Assembly (NCBI RefSeq): GCF_019049105.1 | Contig: NZ_JAHQZR010000005.1 | Coordinates: forward strand, 124,001 to 188,000 | Direction of reading: 5' to 3' | Length of the DNA stretch: 64,000 nt | Origin: Leucobacter chinensis | Lineage (GTDB): Bacteria > Actinomycetota > Actinomycetes > Actinomycetales > Microbacteriaceae | Shown here: positions 23,454 through 31,369 of the stretch, in pieces | Numbering within the stretch: the stretch's first letter is position 1 | Layout: the number at the start of each line of letters is the position of its first letter | Translations under genes and position numbers: made by a program | The notes under the pieces: generated by a model | What the model was told of the DNA's origin: nothing | The model's input: the letters and a program-made list of their open reading frames with translations, nothing else | The model's database searches: none

Positions 23454-24268
23454 AGAAGCAACACGCAATGACCAGGCTCTCGGGGGCGCTCGCCGCGGCT
23501 GCGCTTGCCTGCGGCATGGTGCTCGCAGCGACGCCGGCGCACGCCGACTCGGGTGAATCGGCCAGCGATAGCCGTGCTCTGGTGCTCGAGTGGCACGACG
23601 ATGGCCCGGCAAACGCCACCGAGACGTTCTTCGGCGCTCCTGTCGCGGTTCCCGGCGATCACGCCGAGCGCTCGATCACGGTGACGAACGCTGGCCCCGG
23701 TGACGCCGTGCTGCGTGCCGAGATTACCGGGGTGAAGCTGCTCTCGCCGGGCGCAGCCGATGTGCACAATAATCCGGCCCACGTGAAGCCCGCGGGCGAT
23801 CACTATGGCGGGGCTGGCGACCAGGGCGACTTCTACGATGACGTGCTCATCGGTTGGGGCGCTGAGAGCGCGAGCCTGACCGCACTGCACGATCTGGGAA
23901 GCACTCAGGTGCTTGAGGTCGCCGTGAAGCGCGGCGAGCAGCAGACCCTGACGCTCAGCTACGACTTCGATGTGGCCGCAACCTCTGGGAACACCGCCAA
24001 CGTGGCCGACCGCTCGGCCTCCTTCGACGTGCTGCTCACGCTCGAGGGCGACACCGATAGCGTTCCTCCTGTCGACCCTGACCCCGATCCGAAGCCAAAG
24101 CCCGACCCCGGGCCTGGCACAGATCCCGAGCCTCAGCCGGGCCCCCGAGCGGATCGCCCGCCGCTCGCAATGACCGGCGGCGCTTTTGAGCCGTGGATCG
24201 TCGCAGGCGCGGGCTCCCTCGTGCTTGTCGGGGCGGCGATCGCGCTTCTTCGCCGCCGCCTTAGGTAA
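23450..24268 (+). CDS. Wall-anchored surface protein with LAMTG sorting signal
   Basis: A 272-residue protein with a normal Sec signal peptide (LAAAALACGMVLAATPAHA). A beta domain (ERSITVTNAGPGDAVLRAEI) is followed by a Pro/Asp/Lys repeat stalk at about 200-235 and a C-terminal sorting signal: LAMTGG, a hydrophobic helix (VAGAGSLVLVGAAIALL) and RRRLR. It is the only sortase-anchored member of the locus and could hold the fibre to the wall; no sortase gene is in the window. It ends 8 bases inside the convergent regulator gene. Confidence 0.8.
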   Translation: MKKQHAMTRLSGALAAAALACGMVLAATPAHADSGESASDSRALVLEWHDDGPANATETFFGAPVAVPGDHAERSITVTNAGPGDAVLRAEITGVKLLSPGAADVHNNPAHVKPAGDHYGGAGDQGDFYDDVLIGWGAESASLTALHDLGSTQVLEVAVKRGEQQTLTLSYDFDVAATSGNTANVADRSASFDVLLTLEGDTDSVPPVDPDPDPKPKPDPGPGTDPEPQPGPRADRPPLAMTGGAFEPWIVAGAGSLVLVGAAIALLRRRLR

Positions 24269-27044
24269 TCGGGCCGCGCAGTGCGTGCGCGATCTCGCCC
24301 CTCGAGGTGAGCCCGAGCTTCGCGAGAACGTTTGACACGTGAAACCTCACCGTTGCGGGTGAGATCACGAGCGTTTGCGCGATGTCGCTTGTTGAGCCGC
24401 CGTTGGCGATGAGTTCTGCAATCTCGCGTTCGCGAGAGGTCAGGCGCATCGCTGCGGCGGCTTCTTGCGTGTGCACGGCGTCACGCAAGAGGTGTTCCTC
24501 GGCTGCGAGCGTTTCGAGATCGGGCCTGGTGCCGAGCTCTGTGAAGATCCGCTTCGATTCTGTAAAGAGTGGGGTGGCTTTATCGGGCTCGCCATGTGCC
24601 ACGGCGGCCCGACCATGGTCGCGCAGGGTGCGAGCCCGATACAGCGGCAACTCGGTGGTCTCGGCCGCGGCACGGTAGAGCGCGTCGATCTCGGCCCATG
24701 TCGCGTGGCTCTCCGGGCGTGAGTCGGCAAGGCGCGCTTCGAGCCAGCTGATCGTGCCGTACGTTTCGTGCCACTCGGCCCCGTCGAGGCCCCTCAGACG
24801 CTCAATGAGCACTGCCGCCTCGTCGAATCGAGCGAGCTCGATGAGCGAGAGCGCCCGGTAGGTGAGAAAGCCGTGCCTCGTCGAAGTGAATGAACGGTAG
24901 CGGCCGGGTTCGGTGAGTGCGATGACTTCGCGGTGGTTGCCCGCGAGCGAGGCAATCTCGACCTCGGCGATGAGCACGAGGTCGATCCCGTACCCTTCCC
25001 AGTGCAGCTGGTACAGCCGCTGTGCGCCGAGTAGATACGGGGCAGGGTCCTCGGTGCCGGTTACGGCAGCGAGCCAGGCGTGTAGCGCCGAGAGCGTGAG
25101 CCGTACCTCTGCGTCAAGAAATTCGTGAGCCCGCTCTTCGGCGTCAGTAACGACACGCAGTGCCTCGGTGAGCTCACCCCTGAGCGCGAGCAGGTGAGCG
25201 TAGGTGATGCGCATGCCGCCACCCGCCCACGGCCTCGGCCTTCCCTCGAGAAGCTCGTACCCCTCGTGAGCGAGTTCGTATGCGGTGTCGAGGGTATTCA
25301 ACGATATGAGCGTGCCGACGAGCGAGACGATCACGTCGATTTTGTGCTCGCTCGGTCGGAGTGCTTTGGCACGTTCGATGGCCTGCGGTAGGAGCGCGGC
25401 GAGATGCTCGGTGCGGCTCTCAATCATGAGCGGGACGAGTGAATATCCATCGAGTATGAGCTCGTATTCTCTCGGCGCGACCATCCATCTGATGCGTTCG
25501 TCGGTGAGTTCTTCGGGCGACTCGGGCGCAAGTGCCCAGAGCTCTTTTGCCCGGGGAATGAATTCCAGAAGGCCCTCGGCGTCGCGGCTTCGCATGATCG
25601 CGATGACCGCGAGAAACGAAACGAACGCTTGCAGTGTGCGCATCTCGGGTGAGGGGTCGTTGACCCCGAGCAGCGCGTCGATGCGCTCCCTCGGCACCTG
25701 GTCTTCGAAACGATACACGCGCAACAAGATTGCGATGCACTCCCGCAACGGTGTTGCTGGCAGCGCCTCAACCTCGGGTAAGAGGTCGAGTACGAGAAAG
25801 CCTGCCTTGTGCTGTAGGTAGTGCAGCGTGAGCTCGATGAGCACCTCGTCACGGGCCTCGCCGGTCGTGAGGTCGAGGCAGCGTCTGAGGGTCTCGCCGA
25901 CGAGCCCCAGGTCACCCTGCCCGAGCGAGGCGGTGACATCGTCCCGCACCCTCGCCTCGAGCTCGGGAGTGAGTGCCTTTGCGGCACGCAGCTCGAACAC
26001 GAGTGATCGGTGCCCCTGGCTGTGGCTCGCGAGGGCGTGCAGTATTTCCTGCGCACGGCTTTCGCTGAGGTTCTCGCTCACCGAGGCGGTGAGGAGCGGG
26101 TGCGCGGCCGCGAGCCTGTCGCCAAAGTCAACCTCGACGAGGAGCCCCTGCCGCACTGCCCAAGCGGCGTCAACCGGGTCACCGAGCATTTCGGCAACGT
26201 GCGCAACCGTCGCCGAGTCGATGGTTTCGGCAGCGAGCGCCACAATCTCGACCGCGAGTCTGCCCGCGTCATTGAGCATCTGGTGGTCGGGAAGGAGGCG
26301 CTGCTCGCCGTCGTGCTGCTGGTAGAGCCTCGCGGGCAGGTCAGAGCGCAGATGTAGGCCCTGAATCTCTTCGGGGCTGAGCCCGTCGAACATCGAGCTC
26401 ACTCGTGAGAACGAGCCATCGGTCACGGTTTGAATGCGCTCTGCGGTCTTCGCCGAGATGCCCGTACCAAAGCGTTCGAGGGCCATCTCGCGAATATCGC
26501 TGACCGAGAGTTTTGTGAACTCGACGGTGCGCCAGTTGGCGTGCAACTGTGCTTCATCGCTCAGGTGCCACGCGAGCGTTTCGACGCCCGGCTGTGGTCG
26601 AGCAGAGCACACGAGAAATACCCCCTGGCTGACGAGCCGAGGCGCGACGTAGCGAAGCACGCGCTCAGATGCCGCGTCGACCCAGTGCACGTCGTCGAGA
26701 AGAACGGTGCGGATCGTGCCCTTCGGATGCCCCGAGAGCGACAGCAGCACCTCCCTCGCGATCTCGATTCGAGAGTGTGCGGGATCGATGGCGGTGCGAG
26801 CAGCTGGGGTCGTGCTCATAAGGCGTTCGATGAAGCTGTACGGTATTTCGCTCTCGAACTCGTCGGCGGCCGCGGCATGAATAGGGCCGACGGCCGCAGC
26901 CTCGGCTGCCTCGCGAAGTCTGCGTAAGAAGAATGTTTTGCCGGTGCCGCTCTCTCCAAGGAGAAGGAGGAGGCCGCCGTCGCTTGCGCCCGCGGCATCA
27001 AGGTAAATCTCGGCCTCACGTGCCCGTTTCGTGTTCATGATCAT
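24261..27044 (-). CDS. LuxR-family ATPase regulator (LAL/MalT-like)
   Basis: A large regulator of about 927 residues. It starts with an AAA-type ATPase (Walker A LLGESGTGKTFFLRRLREA near residue 28; Walker B TVLLDDVHWVDAASE), continues with a long helical repeat region of TPR type and ends with a LuxR helix-turn-helix (LTSREREIAELIANGGSTSD, then TVRFHVSNVLAKLGLTSR). The frame is open to 27191, but residues before Met at 27044 look non-coding and lack a family match. It is convergent with, and 8 bases into, the wall-protein gene, so it may control the surface locus; this is suggested by place only. Confidence 0.88.
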   Translation of the reverse strand: MIMNTKRAREAEIYLDAAGASDGGLLLLLGESGTGKTFFLRRLREAAEAAAVGPIHAAAADEFESEIPYSFIERLMSTTPAARTAIDPAHSRIEIAREVLLSLSGHPKGTIRTVLLDDVHWVDAASERVLRYVAPRLVSQGVFLVCSARPQPGVETLAWHLSDEAQLHANWRTVEFTKLSVSDIREMALERFGTGISAKTAERIQTVTDGSFSRVSSMFDGLSPEEIQGLHLRSDLPARLYQQHDGEQRLLPDHQMLNDAGRLAVEIVALAAETIDSATVAHVAEMLGDPVDAAWAVRQGLLVEVDFGDRLAAAHPLLTASVSENLSESRAQEILHALASHSQGHRSLVFELRAAKALTPELEARVRDDVTASLGQGDLGLVGETLRRCLDLTTGEARDEVLIELTLHYLQHKAGFLVLDLLPEVEALPATPLRECIAILLRVYRFEDQVPRERIDALLGVNDPSPEMRTLQAFVSFLAVIAIMRSRDAEGLLEFIPRAKELWALAPESPEELTDERIRWMVAPREYELILDGYSLVPLMIESRTEHLAALLPQAIERAKALRPSEHKIDVIVSLVGTLISLNTLDTAYELAHEGYELLEGRPRPWAGGGMRITYAHLLALRGELTEALRVVTDAEERAHEFLDAEVRLTLSALHAWLAAVTGTEDPAPYLLGAQRLYQLHWEGYGIDLVLIAEVEIASLAGNHREVIALTEPGRYRSFTSTRHGFLTYRALSLIELARFDEAAVLIERLRGLDGAEWHETYGTISWLEARLADSRPESHATWAEIDALYRAAAETTELPLYRARTLRDHGRAAVAHGEPDKATPLFTESKRIFTELGTRPDLETLAAEEHLLRDAVHTQEAAAAMRLTSREREIAELIANGGSTSDIAQTLVISPATVRFHVSNVLAKLGLTSRGEIAHALRGPIT

Positions 27045-27269
27045 GCTGAGGCTCTCGCCGTGAGCGGGTGCTGCCCGGTGCGCTGTGCCGGAGGTGTTCC
27101 TACCCCGGTGGCACTCTGTGTGTTGCTCGCCCGCGGCAGCGTCATCAGGACGCACGCGAACGTGGGGTGCGATTGACCCATGGTTCCTCATTCATTTCCC
27201 CATGAGGCTCCCCGAGGGAGGCCCCATCCCTAGATGAAAGTAACTCTACGCTTAGCTTCAAGCTCTTGT

Positions 27270-27893
27270 CTAGCTCGGGTGTTTGATCCCCACTGGCTCG
27301 GCCGCCTTTGCCGCCTGAGGGGTGAAGCCCCTCAGGCCAACCTCGAGTAGTCGGTGCCACGACCCATCACCCATGAGTGGCTGCAAGGGTGCGGTTGACG
27401 CGACCATGACGGTGAGCGCGATGATGTCACCCGGTGTGATGTCGCTGGCGAGTGAGCCTTCGTCGCGACAGCTTTGTGCAAGTGATCTCACCGCGTTCAC
27501 GAAGGCTTCACCGATGGCTCTGGGTGGGTGCGTTCGCAGTGCCCAGAGCGTGATTGCCGTGTAGCTTGGGTGGCGCACCATAGCGGTGATGAGGGCGGTG
27601 CAGAGGCGCTCGAGTCTCACCCCTGCAGCTTCGGGCGCGTGCTGTTCGAGCGTGTCAACCGCGACCTCTTCGAGCATTGTGGCGTGCCGATCGTACACCC
27701 GGTACACGAGCTCGTCACGCCCCGAGAAGTGGCGATAGAGGCTGGCCTCGCTCACCCCGGCGAGTTTTGCAATGCGGTGCAGGGGAGCGGTCGGGCCTTC
27801 TTCGTCGAATAGCGTGATCGCGGCCGTGAGTAGTCGCTCATGGTTGCGCAGGTGATCTTCACGAACGGCCCGTTGGCGGGAGGTTGTGGTCAT
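27270..27893 (-). CDS. TetR-family regulator
   Basis: A 207-residue regulator with a TetR helix-turn-helix at residues about 18-62 (RLLTAAITLFDEEGPTAPLH, then VSEASLYRHFSGRDELVYRV) and a variable ligand domain. It is transcribed away from the LAL gene and follows the P-type ATPase gene in the same direction after 50 bases, so it may be in its operon. Ligand unknown. Confidence 0.85.
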   Translation of the reverse strand: MTTTSRQRAVREDHLRNHERLLTAAITLFDEEGPTAPLHRIAKLAGVSEASLYRHFSGRDELVYRVYDRHATMLEEVAVDTLEQHAPEAAGVRLERLCTALITAMVRHPSYTAITLWALRTHPPRAIGEAFVNAVRSLAQSCRDEGSLASDITPGDIIALTVMVASTAPLQPLMGDGSWHRLLEVGLRGFTPQAAKAAEPVGIKHPS

Positions 27894-27943
27894 GTATAGC
27901 AGAGTACCGGTGCGGCGCGACGCACACAGGCGACGGGTGTCGG

Positions 27944-30400
27944 CTAGCGGGTGGGTGGTACGAAACGTCGCATGCCGCGCCAGATGAGCGAACGGGTTGC
28001 GATGCCCGCGATACCAAAGCCCAGGGCTATGAGAATGGCCCGCCAGTCGCCCAGCTCGATGTCAAAGACAAGGCTGCCGAGCGGCGTGATCATAATCGTG
28101 AGTAAGCAACCGATCATGGTGCCGACGAGCCCCACCTTCCACAGTCGGAAGGGGCGTGCAACCATTGCGAGCACGAAGAACGCGACGATGATGAGTGCGA
28201 GAAACGAGGTTGACGAGTTCATGACCCGCGTCGCGTCGCTGACGCCGAACACCTGACGGGCGGTGACATAGGCGCCAAAGGCTGCGAGTGAGGCGCCGAT
28301 GCCGCCCGGCACCGCTTCGCTCAGCACCCTGCGCACGAAGCCGTCTTGTGCCCGTGCCGCGTTCGGGGCCAGGGCGAGGAAGAAGGAGGGGATGCCGATG
28401 GTAAACCAGGCGATCAGGGTGATGTGACGGGGCAGGAACGGGTAGGGCACGGCGATGAGGGCAACGAGCAGAGCGAGCAAAGCCGAGTAGAGGGTCTTCG
28501 TGAGAAAGAGCGTCGCGACGCGTTCGATGTTGCCGATGACCCTGCGGCCCTCGGCGACGACGTGTGGCAGGGTCGCAAACGAGTTGTCGAGCAGTACGAT
28601 GCGCGAGACCGCTCGGGCTGCTGGAGACCCCGAGCCCATCGCGACGCCCACGTCGGCATCTTTGAGGGCGAGCACGTCGTTCACGCCGTCACCCGTCATG
28701 GCAACGACGTGCCCCTCTTGCTGGAGCGCGTGCACGATCGAGCGCTTCTGGTCGGGCGTGACTCTGCCGAAGGTCGTGTGGTGCGCGACCTCGCTGCCGA
28801 AGCTCTCTGACTCAGGATCGAGGGTGCGTGCGTCGATGGCGTCACGGCCGTGGGGCACACCAACCTGCTCGGCGATTGCGCCGACCGCGGCTGCGTTATC
28901 ACCCGAGATGACCTTGAGTGAGACTCGCTGCTTCGTGAAAAAATCAATGGTTCCCGGGGCTTCAGCGCGCAACCGCTGGTCAAGAACCACGAGCGCCTCG
29001 GCGGTCACGTTCTGCGGCAGCTGTTCGTGTTCAATCGAGGCGGGCGCCGAGACAAGAGCCAGTACCCTGAGCCCCTCTTCGGCGAGAACCGCTGCGCGAG
29101 CGTGGGCGGCGTCGCCCTCGGGCAGGAGAATGTCGGGGGCGCCAAGAAACCAGCTGAGTCCTTCCCGCTCGGTGGTCTCTCCCTCAGCGGGTAATGGCAC
29201 GGCGGCCGCGAGTTCGACGCCCGCCCACTTGCGTGCCGATGAAAACGCAATCTGCTGTGCAGCCGCGAGCGGGGTGATGTGGCCCAGGTGCTCGAGAATA
29301 GCGGCCATGCTGCTGTTGGGTTTTTCTTCAATGGCGCCGATGGTTGACAGTACGGTCTCGACGGTGCCGTTAGCACTGTGGGTGCCAGCGGTGTCGGCAG
29401 CGGTCTCGATGCGACTCACCCGCATGCCGTCTTCGGTAAGGGTACCGGTCTTGTCGGTGCACACGATGTCGACACGAGCGAGTTGCTCGATTGCGGGAAG
29501 GTCTTGCACGAGGCACTGGTGCTTGCCCAGGCGAATAACGCCAACGGCCATGGCCACGCTTGTCATGAGCACGAGGCCCTCGGGAATCATCGGCACGAGC
29601 GCAGCCACCAGCCCGCGAATCGCGTCGCGCCATTCCTGGCCGCCGGCAAGCTGGTTCCAGATAGAAAGTGCGCCGATGGGAACGAGGATCCACGTGATGT
29701 ATTTGAGAATCTGGTCGATACCCTCGCGCAGCTGCGAGGCGGGCTTCTTGAAAACGCTCGCCTCGTTCGTGAGCTTTGCGGCGTAGGCGTTGGCGCCCAC
29801 GGCGGTCGTCACGAAGCGGCCCGAGCCGGCGGCAACGAAGCTGCCCGAGAGTACCGCGAACCCAGGGTGCCCCTGCACCGCGTCTGACTCGCCCGTGAGC
29901 AGCGACTCGTCAAGTTCGAGGCCCACCTCGTCGATGACGGTGCCGTCGACGGGAATCTGGTCGCCAGCGGAGAGGAGCACGATATCGCCCAAAACGATCT
30001 CTTCTGGGGCGATCTCGCGAATACCGTCGGCTCGTTCGACACGGGCGGGGCTCTTGCCTAAGAGCGCGAGGCGGTCGAGCGTGCGCTTTGCCCGAATCTC
30101 TTGCACCATGCCGACGGTGCTGTTGACGATAATGATGAACCCGAAGAGTCCATCGATGAAGTGTCCGGTTCCCATGACGAGTACAAAGAGCACCGCATAG
30201 ATGATGTTGACCCGCGTGAAGACATTCGCCCGAAAGATGTCGCCGAAGCTTCGGCTCGTTTTCGACTCGATGGTGTTCGCCTCGCCGCGCTCGATGCGCT
30301 CACGCACCTCGCCGCTCGTGAGGGGGTGGGCATCGGTGAGTGACCGAGATGGGTCACCGGGCTCGGCCGAGGCGCCCTGCTGCGGTTCTGAGACGTGCAT
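27944..30400 (-). CDS. P-type cation-transporting ATPase (CtpE-like)
   Basis: An 818-residue P-type ATPase with HAD catalytic domain. Phosphorylation site CTDKTGTLTEDG near residue 315, the actuator TGES in LDESLLTGESDAVQGHPG, the hinge MTGDGVNDVLALKDADVG, and about ten membrane helices. It has no heavy-metal-binding domain and no CPx motif, and its style is that of mycobacterial CtpE, linked in the literature to calcium uptake; this substrate is by family only. No ribosome binding site precedes the ATG (AT-rich TATATAAG is next to it), so a leaderless mRNA is possible. Confidence 0.88.
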   Translation of the reverse strand: MHVSEPQQGASAEPGDPSRSLTDAHPLTSGEVRERIERGEANTIESKTSRSFGDIFRANVFTRVNIIYAVLFVLVMGTGHFIDGLFGFIIIVNSTVGMVQEIRAKRTLDRLALLGKSPARVERADGIREIAPEEIVLGDIVLLSAGDQIPVDGTVIDEVGLELDESLLTGESDAVQGHPGFAVLSGSFVAAGSGRFVTTAVGANAYAAKLTNEASVFKKPASQLREGIDQILKYITWILVPIGALSIWNQLAGGQEWRDAIRGLVAALVPMIPEGLVLMTSVAMAVGVIRLGKHQCLVQDLPAIEQLARVDIVCTDKTGTLTEDGMRVSRIETAADTAGTHSANGTVETVLSTIGAIEEKPNSSMAAILEHLGHITPLAAAQQIAFSSARKWAGVELAAAVPLPAEGETTEREGLSWFLGAPDILLPEGDAAHARAAVLAEEGLRVLALVSAPASIEHEQLPQNVTAEALVVLDQRLRAEAPGTIDFFTKQRVSLKVISGDNAAAVGAIAEQVGVPHGRDAIDARTLDPESESFGSEVAHHTTFGRVTPDQKRSIVHALQQEGHVVAMTGDGVNDVLALKDADVGVAMGSGSPAARAVSRIVLLDNSFATLPHVVAEGRRVIGNIERVATLFLTKTLYSALLALLVALIAVPYPFLPRHITLIAWFTIGIPSFFLALAPNAARAQDGFVRRVLSEAVPGGIGASLAAFGAYVTARQVFGVSDATRVMNSSTSFLALIIVAFFVLAMVARPFRLWKVGLVGTMIGCLLTIMITPLGSLVFDIELGDWRAILIALGFGIAGIATRSLIWRGMRRFVPPTR

Positions 30401-30488
30401 GCTTATATATTTTCAGATGAAAGCGTCACAACCGCTGTGATCTGAGTGAAAGCGCACAGATGCCCAGCAAGGGCGCCCCGCAAGTGCT

Positions 30489-30605
30489 TTATGCGTCTAC
30501 GAGCATGCGCTTGACGATCTTGCCAGTCGAGGTGGGCGGGAGGCTCTCGCGCACCGCGATAATGCGCGGGTACTTGTAGCCTGCGAATGGCTCGCGCCCC
30601 AAGCC
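30489..30605 (-). pseudogene. Remnant of an AMP-forming acyl-CoA ligase (C-terminal end)
   Basis: On the minus strand the bases read EPFAGYKYPRIIAVRESLPP then TSTGKIVKRMLVDA and stop (TAA at 30491-30489). This is the C-terminal catalytic end of an ANL ligase, with the ...TGKI(x)KR motif. The rest of the ligase gene is missing: upstream the frame soon ends against the PadR operator region. Too short for the open-frame size used for normal genes. It shows that a ligase gene was lost here. Confidence 0.75.
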
Positions 30606-30638
30606 CCGCCCTCGATTTCGTCATTCAAATTAAAGTAA

Positions 30639-30653
30639 TTGAATAATATTCAA
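30639..30653. promoter_or_regulatory. PadR-type operator before the regulator
   Basis: TTGAATAATATTCAA is a perfect 15-base palindrome; a further ATTCAA half-site lies at 30623-30628. The AT-rich sequence stands out in a GC-rich neighbourhood and ends 67 bases before the PadR start. A related site (ATTCAA-ATAA-TTGATT) lies at 31343-31358 before the oxidoreductase. Confidence 0.65.
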
Positions 30654-30720
30654 CGTTAGTGGTCTTGGCAAACGATCGAGGAGCTTGGCGGGCGTCACCG
30701 GGTGCCGTACGCTTGAGCAC

Positions 30721-31293
30721 ATGGCCCTTAAACACGCGATTCTTGCGGCACTGCTCGACGGTGAAGCATCTGGGTACGACCTTGCTAAGGGCTTCGATGC
30801 CTCGGTCGCAAATTTTTGGACGACGACCCCGCAGCAGCTATATCGCGAACTCGATTCGATGTGTGTCGCAGAGCTCATCGAGGCCGATCTCGTAGTGCAG
30901 AGTGGTCGCCCCAACAAACGGCTCTATTCGATCACTGATGCTGGCCTTGCTGTGTTGCAGGATTTTGCCACAAAATCACCGAAACCGAGTGCGATTCGCG
31001 ACGATCTGCTCGTGCTCGTGCAGGCCTCAGATGTTGTCGATAGCGAGGCGGTGCTAGGCACGCTCGCCGCTCGGGGTGAGGCGGCGCACGTCAAGCTGCG
31101 CCTTTACCTCAAGCGGCGCGACCACCTGCTGAATGGGCTGCCCGAGCGTGAGTACCTCGCACAAGCAGAGCGAGTCGGTCCGTACCTCACGCTCATGCGA
31201 GGCATTGCTTTTGAGCAAGAAAACATTGCCTGGTGCGAGCGTGCGATTGACGCGCTGACGGTTCGCGCGACGCGGGACTCGGCGGGGCAGTGA
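30721..31293 (+). CDS. PadR-family transcriptional regulator
   Basis: A 190-residue regulator. Residues 1-80 form the PadR winged helix (LKHAILAALLDGEASGYDLA, then YRELDSMCVAELIEADLVVQ), followed by the C-terminal helical dimer domain (Vir type). ATG 30721 with GAG upstream is preferred over GTG 30685. It sits before the oxidoreductase gene, with matching AT-rich palindromes before both, which supports control of both genes. Confidence 0.88.
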   Translation: MALKHAILAALLDGEASGYDLAKGFDASVANFWTTTPQQLYRELDSMCVAELIEADLVVQSGRPNKRLYSITDAGLAVLQDFATKSPKPSAIRDDLLVLVQASDVVDSEAVLGTLAARGEAAHVKLRLYLKRRDHLLNGLPEREYLAQAERVGPYLTLMRGIAFEQENIAWCERAIDALTVRATRDSAGQ

Positions 31294-31342
31294 AGCCGCC
31301 GCGACTCGGGTAGACAGAGGCGGGGCGATCCGCTACTCTCAT

Positions 31343-31358
31343 ATTCAAATAATTGATT
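31343..31358. promoter_or_regulatory. Second PadR-type operator, before the oxidoreductase
   Basis: ATTCAA-ATAA-TTGATT, an imperfect palindrome like that at 30639, ends 12 bases before the oxidoreductase start. It would block transcription initiation of the oxidoreductase/SnoaL pair. Confidence 0.55.
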
Positions 31359-31369
31359 ATGAAGGGTTC

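Noticed and set aside
27045-27191. Longer N-terminus of the LuxR-type ATPase
   Set aside because: The added residues do not match the family, which begins close to the Walker A; an internal Met at 27044 fits better.
28500-29786. 428-codon open frame opposite the P-type ATPase
   Set aside because: Mirror frame of a GC-rich gene with Ser/Arg/Ala repeats and no motif; the ATPase on the other strand has all family motifs.
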